DNA of 64,000 nucleotides from Amphibalanus amphitrite (lineage: Eukaryota > Arthropoda > Thecostraca > Balanomorpha > Balanidae): assembly GCF_019059575.1 (NCBI RefSeq), contig NW_024881705.1, positions 1 through 64,000 of the forward strand, read 5' to 3'. The position numbers and the translations under genes were made by a program. Numbering within the stretch: position 1 is the stretch's first letter; every line of letters starts with the position of its first letter. The notes under the pieces are model-generated. The model had not been told where the DNA came from. It worked only from the letters and a program-made list of their open reading frames with translations, and ran no database searches. Shown piece by piece: positions 1 through 14,310 of this stretch.

Positions 1-321
1 AACGTGTTTCTAATGGGGTAGCCTGTATGAGTTATTGGAATACGCTAAGAATGTTCACAATGGTATGATCAGTCGATGTTTCTCATTTTCCAGTGACGGT
101 CATAAAGTCACGAAACTCATTGATGCGACAATACATTGTCACTCACCCATATTTGAACTGTTTGTCGATGTCTCTTTGCCATTAAATGTTTGTTAGATCA
201 AAATGGAAAGGTAAGAGATAATAAATTTTGCGATCCATGTAAGCTAAAGCGAATGTTATATGCTGATTAGCTGTTAGCAGCGAATTCATTCTAATAACCT
301 CTGAAAATTCATATTTGTCAG
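1..321 (+). other. Intron end of upstream gene A
   Basis: No coding signal is visible. The stretch ends in an AG acceptor at 320-321, directly before the first recognisable exon of gene A, so it is read as intron. Confidence 0.5.
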
Positions 322-731
322 GACTCAAACACAGGTGAACATCAGTGCCGGACCAACGGCAATACCACGGATGATTCAGAGCAGGACAGCCGAGACACAG
401 ATGCCGGAAACGGTAACCATCAGGTGAGAAAAATGGGGGGAAATATACCCCAAATTACCAGGAGTATCAAGATATTTCTATGAGGAAAAGTCAGTACCCG
501 AGCTAGCGAGAAATTAATTGATTAACAGGATGAGGAACGAGATTAAAGCGACAAATCCGAGAGTTACATTAATTGTTGAAATAACGTAGCCGTTATGTGG
601 CCTTCGCTCGCTAGATGCTAAACGTGTGCTGTAATTGTCGTTACCTATTTTCTCGTTCACATGGCGTTTCTGTGTGCTCACAGAAGGACGGCGAAACGGA
701 TGGTGAGACCAACAGCACGGCAGGCAGCTGA
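322..731 (+). CDS. Gene A, last two coding exons (partial, product unknown)
   Basis: Two short exons can be read. Exon 322-423 (102 nt, phase 0 on both sides) lies between an AG acceptor at 320-321 and a GTGAGA donor. It encodes 34 residues rich in D, T, N, S and G. Exon 684-731 follows an acceptor (CTCACAG) and encodes 15 residues, beginning KDGETDGE and ending in TGA at 729-731. No domain is recognisable in this hydrophilic, acidic C-terminal tail. The rest of the gene lies to the left of the window. The arrangement resembles the tail of gene B downstream: two short phase-0 exons with S/T/D/N/G-rich sequence. A tandem paralogue is therefore possible but not shown. The call rests on splice signals, matching phase and an open frame, not on recognised homology. 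Confidence 0.5.
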
Positions 732-1392
732 TGAACCATCGACACCACAAGGCGGTGCAGGCCGGCAGCGGTGTGCGAGTGGGGGATGACATCAATGACG
801 GGGGGAATCTATGATATATCTTAATTTTGAGTCGACAAGCAAGTGACTTTCTCTGGCTGAATAGAACAGAAATAGCACTTTTTCACATTTTGCGAGCGAA
901 AATTGCAGCTGAAAGATATGTGCAGAACGATTCAGTGTTGTGAGATGTGCGATTGACTGAGCGTTCAAGCAGAGTGATGGAATTTCCGTAAAAAATTGTG
1001 ACGGGTGCTGATCGTATGTGAAGCGTGCTCTTTTTGTGCAATGGACGTGTGGCGGGGTCGTTGGGTAGGTACCTCTGAAGAGTCTGAAATGGCATTTTTC
1101 TTTGAAAATTGATCACGCATGTTTATTTTTGTCGATCTTTGAGGAATTCGGTATGGGAGCCATGAAACCTAAGTTTCGTTACTTTATTAACTGTTTGTGC
1201 TTCATCCCATGCCAATTATTTGGAAGATACTTCATAGCGGCATTATTTGCTAGTTCTTCGATTCTTACCAGACTTTCAGGGCAGCTGTATAGTGTACGAA
1301 TAGTTTTTTTTCAAATATGCGCAAAATACTGTTAATAGAGTATATCTCTTGGCATGTCCCTTTATAAATGAATACATTTAACAAAGAACGAG

Positions 1393-2340
1393 TTAACCCT
1401 CGCCCTTAAACGGCGATCTGCCACCTTCGCCCATGCAGGGGGGGGGGGGGTTGGTGCGCCCCCCCCTTGGCGTTTGAAAACGGAGCGTCGTAGAGCTTAG
1501 CGGAAAAAACCAACGGATTGCTCTCGCACGAGATCTCGCGATTGGTGGTATATTTTTTGGTCCTAGGTCAACATTTGACCTACTTTGACCGGTCAAAGGT
1601 CAAATTTTCGGAAAAAATAGACTTTTTTCAACTTTCCGCGGCGATTGCGGCAAAACGGTGGGAGATATCGACTTGAAACCTTCACTATCGTGTTCCTTGA
1701 TCAATTCTCTATCGTTTGGTATGTATTTCGTTTCCCTAGCTCTAAAAATGGCGCGTTGGGAGCGCCGGAAGTCGGCAAGGTCACAGTCGGCGGCAGAAAT
1801 TCGAAAAATCAAAATTTAAATTTTTGAAATCTGATTGTATTTTTGGATTTGGGAGGTCCATTTGCTCCCTATAGAAGCTAATATTGCTGCATATTCCCAT
1901 TGAGGTGACAAGAATTAGCAAAATAGTGGTTCGGGCGCTTTTCAAAAATAGTACCGGACGCTGTTCCTCTTGTGACGTCATAGCTCCGTGACCTGACCTG
2001 ACCCGGTCAAGTTTCTTATACCATATGATAGCCAATACTTGCCCCAACATGCATGGGAAGTTTCATCACGATCCATCAACCGATGTCCGTACCACCGGCA
2101 GGAAACCTCGGGCGTTGGCACTCAGTTTGTGAAAATCCGGCCGGAGGCTGTTCCCTTTGTGACGTCATAACTCCGTGACCTGACATGACCCGGTCAATTT
2201 TTTTATCAAAAGATGCGCAAGGTTTGCCCCATAAGGTACCCAAAATTTGGCGGCGCTGCGCGCCGCCGTTTTTGCACTATTTTTGAAAAACCTCAGGGGG
2301 GGCTTGCACCAACCCCCCCCCCTACATGGGCGAGGGTTAA
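1393..2340. mobile_element. TTAA-flanked TIR element (piggyBac-type MITE)
   Basis: The element occupies 1397-2336 and is bounded by TTAA at 1393-1396 and 2337-2340. The left end begins CCCTCGCCC and runs, after a ~27-bp insertion that repeats CGCCC, into ATGCAGGGGGG and TTGGTGC. The right end is the inverse: GCACCAACCCCCC, then CATGGGCGAGGG. TTAA target duplication and CCCT-type ends are typical of piggyBac-superfamily elements. There is no transposase frame, so it is non-autonomous. It carries two TGACGTCA sites (1973-1980 and 2160-2167), each followed by TGACCTGAC-type repeats. Confidence 0.7.
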
Positions 2341-2895
2341 ATTGTTTATCAAAACGTGTGTTTTTCTTATTTCCCTGTTTACTGAAATAAGTACCCCAGG
2401 CCAAAGTCTACACATATTTCTGCAATAAGCCTTATCTCTCGTTGCTTTTAGAGGTGATATTCAGGATGACGGTTTCAAAGCTGAGGTCTCGGCCGACCTT
2501 CTAAGAGTCTCGTGGAGCCGCGTATCCGGCCGCTGGACCCACCAGCCCATAAAGCCGGCCCCGAGACTCCTGGCGGCCGCAATGCGGACTGTTTATGCTG
2601 CTGGTATTATTTCTGGAGGATCCCACTGGGGCATAAATGTAGCATCACCTACCTGGCAAACGGCTAAGTGAGTCAGAGCTGCTCCGTCGCTGCTCTCGGC
2701 TGAACGAGCTGTGTAAACACATGACGAAACCGGTGTTACATGGTGAACCTTACGGTTAGTTAGTGCGCATGTGAAAAGTACATGTACTCGTATGAGTGCT
2801 ATCAGATTGTGTGGGCGTATTTAATTATTCGGGGTTTGTGTTGATCGCGCGCTATTGAGGCAATTAATTGTTTTCTGAAAAGTGTGTTGCCTTCA

Positions 2896-2906
2896 AATAA
2901 AATAAA
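2896..2906 (+). terminator. Overlapping polyadenylation signals of gene A
   Basis: AATAAA occurs at 2896-2901 and again, overlapping by one base, at 2901-2906. A GT/T-rich stretch follows within 20-35 bases (GTGTGTGACTTTTT), as expected of a cleavage and polyadenylation site. Confidence 0.5.
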
Positions 2907-3092
2907 CTTATTTCACCCTATCAAGTGTGTGACTTTTTTAGATAAACGTTTTGAAGTACTTGTGGCCGTTCAGTTTGTCTTGCGTAATGCGTATTGTTAA
3001 TCTATGACGTGCACTTTTTGTTTAGAAACATGGTTGCACGAGAGCATATTGGCGCATTATCCTAAAAAATGCCCAAAGATGATTAAAATGCT

Positions 3093-3202
3093 ATCAGAGA
3101 AGATCCCGATACAACTAAAGCATTTATTTTTCGGGCTACAGTCTTAAATCAGAGAAGATCCCGATACAACTAAAGCATTTATTTTTCGGGCTACAGTCTT
3201 AA
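3093..3202. repeat. Perfect 2 x 55-bp tandem duplication
   Basis: The unit starting ATCAGAGAAGATCCCGATAC occupies 3093-3147 and is repeated exactly at 3148-3202. I see no difference between the copies, so it is young. It lies just downstream of the gene A polyadenylation site. Confidence 0.95.
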
Positions 3203-5549
<2,347 letters not shown>

Positions 5550-6250
5550 GAGCCAGGGCTGTGGTCGGAGCGGTGCCTCATCTCTCTGACTCACTGACCC
5601 GATCTGAGGCGCGCCAGACAGCCGCCGGTCAGCCGGGGAGGGCTGAGAGCTGCCTCAGGGCAGGCGGCCCTCCATTGCGGACCCAGGCCACTCTCCACAG
5701 CGCCTGCAGCCCTCCGCCGCCGTGTATTTGGTCAGAAAACAGCGCCGGCGCGCGGCGCGCGGCCTTTTTCCGCAGGCAGCCTCCCCCGCGGCGGCGGGGC
5801 TGAGGGAGCAGGCAGACCCGACTCGGCCGCTCTCCGCCGCGCCGCGCCGCCGACCGCGAGAGCGAGAGCGTTGTGTTGCGATTGGCACGCGTCACGGGGC
5901 GACAGCTACCTGAGCAGCGCGCTCCGTCGGCCGCCTCGTCGGTCTCGACGCGGCTCCGTCGGCTCCGACGCCGGCCAGTGCCGACTCGGCGGTGGCGGAG
6001 GAACGGGTGCGGCTCGGCGCGGTGTGAGGCGGCGGACCGGCGCGGCGGAAGGGCGGACGGGCGGGCGGACAGCGAAGGGAGGCGGTCCGAGGTGGTGTTG
6101 GAGCGGCGTGAGACTCAGTCCGAGCGCTGGGCGACTGAGAGGACTCTGTACAGCGGCTGCATCGGCCGGCGGCCGAGAGAAGGTCAGGTGAGATGTCTGC
6201 CAACTGCGGGCTGTCTGGAAAGGTCTGCTCGCCTCCGCGCGAGCTAGCCC
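5550..6250 (+). promoter_or_regulatory. GC/CpG-rich block, candidate promoter and non-coding exon 1 of gene B
   Basis: About 700 bp of very GC- and CpG-rich DNA lies upstream of the first coding exon of gene B. Near its 3' edge is a consensus donor (GGTCAG|GTGAGA, exon end at 6187). The first coding exon of gene B opens one base after a splice acceptor and starts with ATG, so at least one upstream non-coding exon is needed; this block is the best candidate. No TATA box stands out. Several other GC-rich patches occur before 18 kb, so the assignment is tentative. Confidence 0.35.
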
Positions 6251-9200
6251 GCGGCAGTTGACCAAAGCAGTCAGCAGATGCGGCAAACTACGGCGAATGG
6301 TGTGCCAATGCTGAGATATCGGGCCGGGAGGCTGCGCTGGCACTGAGGGAGGGCTGTGGCGCTGACACGTGGCTCGTGACACAGGCACGTGGACGCCACA
6401 TGGCTGGTATTCGACCGTGAATGATGCAATGTGGCCCGCATAGTTGCTGAGGTTAAGTGGTAACGATGCGTTGAAAACATTTGAATAATCAATCACACAT
6501 AGCGAAAGACTTATATAATTTTCAGTGGCATTTTATCTGTTCCGAGTATGACATAGAATGGCACACTGGGGTTGTCTCGTTAATGTTAACGTTGTTGTAG
6601 CGAATATGATAACGGTAAGCACTTCTGGGAAGTCGTACCTGTCGCATAATACATTCATAAGCGTTAAAAATGCACCGTGCATGAATAATACAAACATAAC
6701 CTATTCTCTACTCAAAGCAGAAGTGAATGACACACTATAACTCTTCCTACGTTTAGCATACGCATCATTCAAAATTTAGCGTTTTGGAAGGAAAACCTAT
6801 TGCAACAGCTTTGCTATAAGTACATATATGTAGATGTCGATCCACATTCGCCGCCTCACTTCAACTCCTTCATTTACCGAGGAGGTTCCCTTCCCTCCCT
6901 TGCTGGGAGTCCTTATACTGCCTTGTGAATAGAACTGCTTGTGTGCCTGCTTTAAGTGTTTATATGTGTGTGTGTACTGTGTAGGCGCTCACTGAGCCCG
7001 TCAACGTATGCAGGCGCGCCTCACCCAGACAAATATCTGTGTTTACTCAGTGCTAACACGCATTCACACAAGTTATGTCCGGCACAGTGACATTGGGCTC
7101 GCGTGACTCGCCATTCCTCGCCAACATCGTTCCAAGAATATTCCGACGGTGCTATCGATAATGGCACCACCGTCCCACGAAATATAAAGCTATTTTATGA
7201 TCCGGCTGATTAGAGGACATATGACATTTATGAACTCCGCAGCTAGAATTGGTAAAAGAGGTTCCTTTACCGAAAGCTGCCTGGAAGGGTCTGAGATGCA
7301 TGGAAAGCCGTTCCTCAAAACTTTAAAAGGTGTGTGAACCGACACAAACTCTGATCCACTCAAAGTCTACTTAGATAGCAATGCATACGACGCATTCCGA
7401 GCCTGATCGGCTTGGAACCTATGTTATGGTTTTCCTCATTTTAGGACGGCAACTGGCAATACCATTTTGTAACATCACATCACGACCACCCTACCGCACC
7501 TCACAGCCTCGCTACTAACCCCCCCTCCCTCCCTCCCCTGCATCTGATGAGCGCCGCCTATAGCCTCGCCCTGCCACCAAACCACCCATAAATACGTCAT
7601 GATTGGCTAGCCACGATACTAAAACCAACTGAGCGACAAGGCAGACCGCGGCCGATGGCGGCGGTGGAGTCTGGACCGAAATGACGCCGTACGGGACTGG
7701 ACGGACCCATAGGGCGTCCCCAGAGAGTCACCAACTGACCGGTCACGGTGTCATTTCACTTTACGGCCGAGCCGGGACTGGTAAAATGCCTCCTTTGTGC
7801 GCCGTGAAATGAGAAGGTGACGGAGACCAGAGCAAGGGGAAGAGGTGAAGAGGGAGGATGGATGTAAGATGTGGAGACTATATGAGCTAGAGTGGAGGGA
7901 GAGTATAGTGGGCGCCTTTTCCTAAGTTGTGAATAAGTGGTACCTAAGGTAACAGGACAGGCACTGAAATGAAGGCTATGATTGCACGTTACATAATACC
8001 TACACATCCTTTTCCAATAGCTGCTATACGCTACGTTCTGTGGAATTTCACAACCTCTCATTTATTTTTTACAATTTCTTGTTTACCTCCTGAAACCAAT
8101 TAACGCTACGTGTGACACTATGTATAAGGTAAAGTTGCACAATAAACAGAAGCAAACAAGTCGCGGGGAGCGGATATACGACTTCCCCTCTGCAGTATCA
8201 GTTTCCTGGAATAACACCACCCAACTCTCCCCGCCCCCTCCTCCCTATTCCACCGTCGTCAAGCTGAACAAGGGAAAGCAGGGATTGCCATAAGGGACAC
8301 CACAAGGGACGCGCCCCTAGAGACCCGGTAGGCGCACGCGAGTTGGACAGCCCTCTGATTTAGTGCGGCATCGCCCGGCGTCAGTGGACAGACCGTGTGA
8401 CCTGTGACGCCACTGGCCGGCCGCACGGGTGAACGCAGCGGTGGTTACGTCGTCGCTGCCTTATGACCGGATTATAATTGGACACGAATGACGCTGGAGG
8501 GCATTGGGTGCACCCAATGAAAGGCTCAGATTAACCTTGAATGAATGCAGTTTGATCGGTTGACCTTATCACCTTAACCGAATTTGAATTCAGGCTTTAT
8601 TGAGCTTACGTAAGCCACAGGCTCATAAATTATACAAAAATAACGCAAAGCTCAAAATGGCAAAATTTATCACATCTTTTTGTGCAAATGGTGAAATGGG
8701 TTCCAGGATGATCATGACTTGTTTTAGCCCATCTCGTTTGGTTTAACGGGTTCCGCCCAGTTCGCGACATCGAACAGTTACGACGCTGATATTACTAACG
8801 ATCGAACGGCTCACCGCATGCACCAACACGGTTAGCCGATGTTTAACAGGGTAGTTACGAGCCCCGCCGTGATGGGTTCCCCTCCAATCGCGGCAGATTC
8901 AGCCCTGAAGTGGGTCGCCGACGTCCCGTCCCCGGACTCTCAGCGGGGGAGAGACTGGGCTGACTGAGTCGCTGCAGTGGCCGCCTTCCTGCAGAGTCGT
9001 CACGCCCGGGTGATCTGACAGAGGGCTGTCTAAATCGGGACCTCCCCCTGCGGGACAGCTGCGGGCCGGAAACTGCCGCCATTTGGGGTGTGCCGCCTCT
9101 CCCCGAGATGGGAGCAAATGTTGCAGCTGGAGTGGCATGGGTTAGCCATCTGTCTTAAAGTACACCGGTTCGTGATTGTATTGATTTGCAGAGACCAGCC

Positions 9201-10255
9201 TCATACTAATGCAGTGGGATTCCCGGCAGTTTAGAGGCGCAACAGAAATACGATCGGTCATGGCCTTTTCTTAGTCTTGTTTCAGCCCCTAAGCTGATCA
9301 CTTTTTGCTAAATCATGCAAAAAGTGAGCATGCAACCAAAATCGCGTTGTTCAACAAATAACATACAAACAAAATCTCGCCGCATGACCTGAAGGCTGAA
9401 TGAAGCCCTTCGCGCCCAACAAGTTATTCCTTTCCCTTTTGCAGATCTCAAGATGTCCGATATTTCAAAGTCTGTCGTCAATCAATTTTAATCTTCCCTA
9501 TTTCCTGTCGATCTCTGACTCATGAGGGAAGCACTTGCCTTTACAAATTCCCGACATCGGCACCATGAATAAAACACGGCGTCGACCAACCGAGTCGGGT
9601 GCAATTCCCGTTATCACAGCCCTGTCGCTGATCGGAATCGACCTAACGATAACCCTCGCCGGTGGGGGAAGCCTCCTTCCGTATACCAACGCTGTGATTG
9701 GTTGTGGCCGCAGCTAAGTAGCGAATACCTGCTGGGGCTGGAACGGCGTTTGGTTTCAGCATGCCCTTCCAGTGATGTCCGGAATTATCCGTACCGAGTC
9801 GATTTGGTGAATCGATAGACTCACAGAATGTCGGATCGATCGACAGCTCGTAAAACGGTGGATTCCGGGCTGCCGTGCACTTTGTCAGCTGTAATGGCTG
9901 CGCGATCGAATTGCCGGTTGTGACAGGGTTCAATCGTTAAGATGAACAACTCCATTTGCTAAGCGTACAGCCAATTCACAAACCTGTTCATTGGACGTTG
10001 TATAAAACAAACATGTTATGAAAAAACATCAACAGCTTTTTCCATGGCTCTGTTCATAAAACATATTGTCTAGATTTCCAGTACTGATTTCTCTGGCGTA
10101 TTGTTTTACCAGCAGCCTGCAGGTCGCTGACTCAATCATCTGTGCTGTGCGCTACTGTGCGCTGATGCGAGTATCTGTCTCCCTCATGTCCACGTCCCGC
10201 GCCACACCGCTGCGGTGTCTACGTCCCTCGTATCATTGTCCCGCCCCACACCGCT
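6251..10255. other. Probable intron 1 of gene B, no features
   Basis: AT- and GC-rich patches alternate (GC-rich near 8290-8460 and 8860-9100). Open frames are short and unrecognisable. No TIR element or tandem repeat stood out. Confidence 0.4.
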
Positions 10256-11607
10256 CACGGTTCGTCGGAAGGTCATCTCAGGCTCAAAAGAAACGATGTA
10301 TACCATTCGAAAGCTTACGGTGAGCTGAATCCAAAAATGTATTTTTTATCAAAATCGATCGATGGCCTTTTTTGAAAATTGCGTTTTTGTAAAAACTTAA
10401 TAATCTTTTATTCAACGGGCTGTCCCGGACATTCTTGAAAACATAAACATGTATTTTTGAGTTCCAGTGAAAGCTGAACGCCAAAAGAACAATATTTAGC
10501 GAAGCAATATTTCCAAACATTAATATGCGTCTCCCACAGCCGAAAATAAGGCGCAATCACACAGCTCAGTGTCACGATGGACCAAAGTCAGCCACACATA
10601 AGCGTGAAATGACCCTTATCGACTCGCAGACCCGGCGCTCTCGGCCCGCCTGACCGGCCACGGAAAGAGCGTTCGGCTCTCGTTCTACTAAACAAATGTC
10701 AAAGTTGTCAGTTTAACTGTCCACATCGCTATTAAAGCTATTCAGGATACCTGTGAAGAAAATTCATTGTTCTGTCGTCTTCACATCATGCATTAATTCG
10801 CATCTGTTCATGTCTACTTTGCTCAATTGAGCTTGGTATCATGCCCATATAAGGAAAATTGGCCGCGCTGAAATGTCAGAGGCTGCACCGGCCTCAGGTC
10901 GGGTGGAGTGGGGGTAGCGCCCGGCGGGGCAGGGTAACCTTTGACCGGTCGCACGGCCGAGCAGCTGTCACCAGTACAGCCTCTGACAGTGAAACCCCGC
11001 TCACTTCCCCTGCGCGGGCTCTGATCGCAGCTGGATGGAACAAAACATGTATAAGAAAAATGTAAATTAAAGCATGTTGTAAATCAAGCAGAACAATGAA
11101 TTTTCTTCACAGGTATCCTGAGTAACTTTAATAGCGATGTGGACAGTTAAAGTGGCAAATATTACAATTGTTTAGTAGAACGAAAGCCGAACGTTCTTTC
11201 CGTGGCCGGTCAGGCGGGCCGAGAGCGCCGGGGTCTGCGAGTCGATAAGGGTCATTTCACGCTTCTGTGTGGCTGACTTTGGTCCATCGTGACACTGAGA
11301 TGTGTGATTGCGCCTTATTGTCGGCTGTGGGAGACGCATATTAATGTTTGGAAATATTGCTTCGCTAAATATTGTTCTTTTGGCGTTCAGCTTTCACTGG
11401 AACTCAAAATACATGTTTATGTTTTCAAGAATGTCCGGGACAGCCCGCTGAATAAAAGATTATTAAGTTTTTACAAAAACGCAATTTTCAAAAAAGGCCA
11501 TCGATCGATTTTGATAAAAAATACATTTTTGGATTCAGCTCACTGTCAGCTTTCAAATGGTATATACCGTTTCTTTTGAGCCTGAGATGACCTTCCGACG
11601 AACCGTG
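10256..11607. repeat. Long inverted repeat, 519-bp arms, 314-bp loop
   Basis: Left arm 10256-10774 and right arm 11089-11607 are reverse complements that stay exactly in register: paired positions sum to 21863 at both ends. Substitutions are scattered but there is no net indel. The outer ends are CACGGTTCGTCGGAAGGTC and its complement; the inner ends are ATTCATTGTTCTG and its complement. No clear target duplication or transposase was seen. It could be a foldback-type element or an inverted duplication. If it is transcribed as intron 1 of gene B, it would form a ~500-bp hairpin. Confidence 0.9.
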
Positions 11608-11866
<259 letters not shown>

Positions 11867-12628
11867 TCGGATGTCACCCTGCCAATCTCAGTTAGCCAGC
11901 GCCCTAATGGCGGTCGAGAGAGACGCCACTTCTTGTTAGGAGCTATCCGGGGAGTGCGGGAAGACCTGTCCTGGGGGAGGGGGGGGGGGCTGCCAACCGA
12001 CCGCCAGGTGCTTCTTGCGGGAGGGGTAGAAGGTAGAACACCTGTGGGAAAAGACAGTGAATACGTAATGATAAAGCCGAGGGAAAGTTGTGGTTAGAGT
12101 TGTTGAAACAGTGCTAATTTCAGGAAAGTACCTTCATTCCGAGTGAGCATACTTCATAGGTCATCGAACGACGAATATGTAGTACCTATGGTGAAAAAGA
12201 AAGCACAATTCAATGCTGATTCTTTCACATGAACAGAGCACATGAATGAAAACAAGGTAACTGAGTACAGTTTGGGATCCTCAGGGCCTCACTAGTCACT
12301 CGCAATGAATTATCATGCAGATAGAAACGTGAAATAGACCACATGATAACTTACACGAATATAATTCAGATGCAGTATAATTCTCAGAATTCTCGGTTAT
12401 TCTCTTAAAGAGGGCACGTTTGCGGGCCCACATCAATCATGCTGGAAATTGGAAACAGCACCGGACGATAAATTCCAACTGAAACATATCCAGAGGCGAG
12501 TGAGAGCTAGGCAATCATAGTCCGAAAACGCCCTGCGAAATAGCCAGCGGAATGAATCTGGGAGGAATCCCATGTTGGAGACAGACGCGCACCTATCGAG
12601 GAACGAATTCTGTAAAAAATGATTACAG

Positions 12629-12856
12629 TGTTCCATCAATGCAATGGGTACCGTATTATGCGTTGCCATATCTGGAACAGATAGTGCAATGGAAATTTAC
12701 GATGGTAGCACAGATGGGAGTCCATTGCATGAATGGAAAGGTTGCACATCCACATCACATCCATCGTTTTTGGACAGACATATGATTTCTGGCTCGATCA
12801 TCGTGAAAAAATGTCGATCTAGGCTCACTAGCCGGATAGAATTAAGGATATTAAAA
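12629..12856 (+). pseudogene. Possible orphan exon or fragment resembling part of a CUB domain
   Basis: A 228-nt stretch, open and phase 0 at both ends, follows a possible acceptor (GATTACAG at 12621-12628) and precedes a weak donor (AAAA|GTATAC). It encodes 76 residues, including GTDSAMEIYDGSTDGSPL and, further on, a G-C pair and ISGSIIV. CUB domains carry a core of the form YLEIYDG...SPLLG.YCG, so the resemblance covers about half a domain. A weak polypyrimidine tract, no neighbouring exon and a short length leave three options: a decayed gene, an exon of a gene not otherwise visible, or chance. Confidence 0.25.
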
Positions 12857-13440
12857 GTATACTTTTCAAGACTGATGTTGGAGTCCATGGTTCAAAGTGC
12901 AATACCACTAAGTTTCTGTTGGCTTTCGGCCCATGTCATCTGAGCCATGCATCAACTCAGAAGTAACATCTAATGTGACACAATCTCTTAGACTTTTTCT
13001 ATTTTTCACCTGCATGACAGGCTCTTTATCACATCATGCATCACCACATCTTCATCATGTCTTCACACTTTCTTCATAAATCTGATAATGTGCATAGAAC
13101 GACGACAGTTTTCATTCCAAATATTTAGCTTCTCTAACATGTTCCCTCATTTTGTGACCGCCAGAACAAAATCGCCTCAGTCCGGCCGCTCCGTCCGTGG
13201 CGCTGATGACCTTGTTCCGCCCATGTCGACCTCGCTGTCACCCATTACTTGTCGTCAAAGCGTAACCACATCACATCAGTGCCGGTGGCCTGGGCCGCGG
13301 CCCGGCCTGTCACCGTTGTCAAGCCGCAAACAGCCGTATGAACGCGGACACTGCCGCCCTGCGGCGATCAGCTGGTCTGCAATACATTCCCTCTGCATGG
13401 AACCGACCTGGGGGGAGGGTCAGGGGAAGGGGGAGGATCC

Positions 13441-13457
13441 GGGGGGGGGGGGGGGGG
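13441..13457. repeat. 17-base G-run
   Basis: Uninterrupted G17, preceded by another G-rich stretch. Similar runs occur at several places in the window (e.g. ~26921-26934 and ~48856-48867). It could form a G-quadruplex and is a likely site of sequencing length error. Confidence 0.9.
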
Positions 13458-14090
13458 CGTACAATGCAGCCTCATGGCACCGGGACACAACAAACCGCCT
13501 CTGTGTGATCAATACATGGCACAGGAGTGTCATGAATAGTTGTCCGGTGACGAACCCAAAGTACTGCACGTCACGCTCCACGGGGTAGAAAGAAAACCAA
13601 GGTTAGGTCTGAGCGAATCTGTAGAGAGAAATACAATGAGGTAAGTACATAGTTGCAAATGATCTTTATGTGGGTGTTTCGTTCCCTTCAAGGAATAAGG
13701 GAGGTGTTTGAAATTTCACGAATAAACGTGATGACATGATGATCACTACATAAGAAGTTTTAGGAGTTCGTTGGTCACCAACACATTTGTATATTCTGGC
13801 AAAAGGAAAGTGCCCTTAGAAATGCCAGTCAGCGTTGGGTCCGTCCGAAAGCTTCCGCTAAAGTTCGTCCAGTGCAGAGAGGATTCGTCTATTGCCATTC
13901 AGAGCAGGTGAGGGGCGAGTGAAAGGCCTTCCGCCGCGAGAACATCAGTTTCGCGCTGATCATTGGTAGAAGTATTTGAATATCTAAGCTTTTACTCAAA
14001 TGGATAGTACTTCTAAAGGGTGTATCAAGTCGATACCCACGTCGAAGACATTCCACTAATTCTACAAAATCCGTTCTACTAACTTCAAGC

Positions 14091-14175
14091 CCTGGCAGAG
14101 GACGTCCAGTTATAGCTGCAGTCCTGGTCCGCCCCGGCAGAGGACGTTCAGATATAGCTCCGGTCCCTGTCCTGC
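14091..14175. repeat. Two diverged ~42-bp tandem units
   Basis: The unit GGCAGAGGACGTCCAGTTAT plus downstream AGCTGCAGTCC is followed by a second copy, GGCAGAGGACGTTCAGATAT, in the same order. Confidence 0.7.
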
Positions 14176-14230
14176 AATGTTGACCCACGGGTGACTTAGT
14201 GACCGGTGATTAGCGCTAAGGCTACTGTCG

Positions 14231-14270
14231 GTTACAGCTGGTGACAGCTGGTGACAGCTGGTGATAGGTG
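14231..14270. repeat. 10-bp tandem repeat with CAGCTG E-boxes
   Basis: Four successive decamers: GTTACAGCTG, GTGACAGCTG, GTGACAGCTG, GTGATAGGTG. The first three end in CAGCTG. Similar GTGAC-rich sequence continues more loosely to about 14310. Confidence 0.85.
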
Positions 14271-14310
14271 GCAGTCAATGGTGACCGCTGATGACTGCCG
14301 AGATGACAGC

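Larger units (their letters stand above)
732..2925 (+). other. Probable 3' UTR of gene A
   Basis: No AATAAA was noticed between the stop at 731 and the pair near 2900, so the 3' UTR may be about 2.2 kb. It would include the TTAA-flanked element at 1393-2340. Inferred from signals only. Confidence 0.35.
11867..14090. other. Non-coding stretch, mostly unassigned
   Basis: Contains a G-run near 11977-11989, a possible CUB-like coding fragment (listed separately), a GC-rich patch at 13180-13400 and a 17-base G-run at 13441-13457. No supported gene. Confidence 0.4.

Noticed and set aside
5871-6496. Frames of 100-196 codons in the GC-rich block
   Set aside because: High GC removes stops on all frames; overlapping frames on both strands, R/P/A-rich, no domain. 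The block is better read as promoter and 5' UTR.
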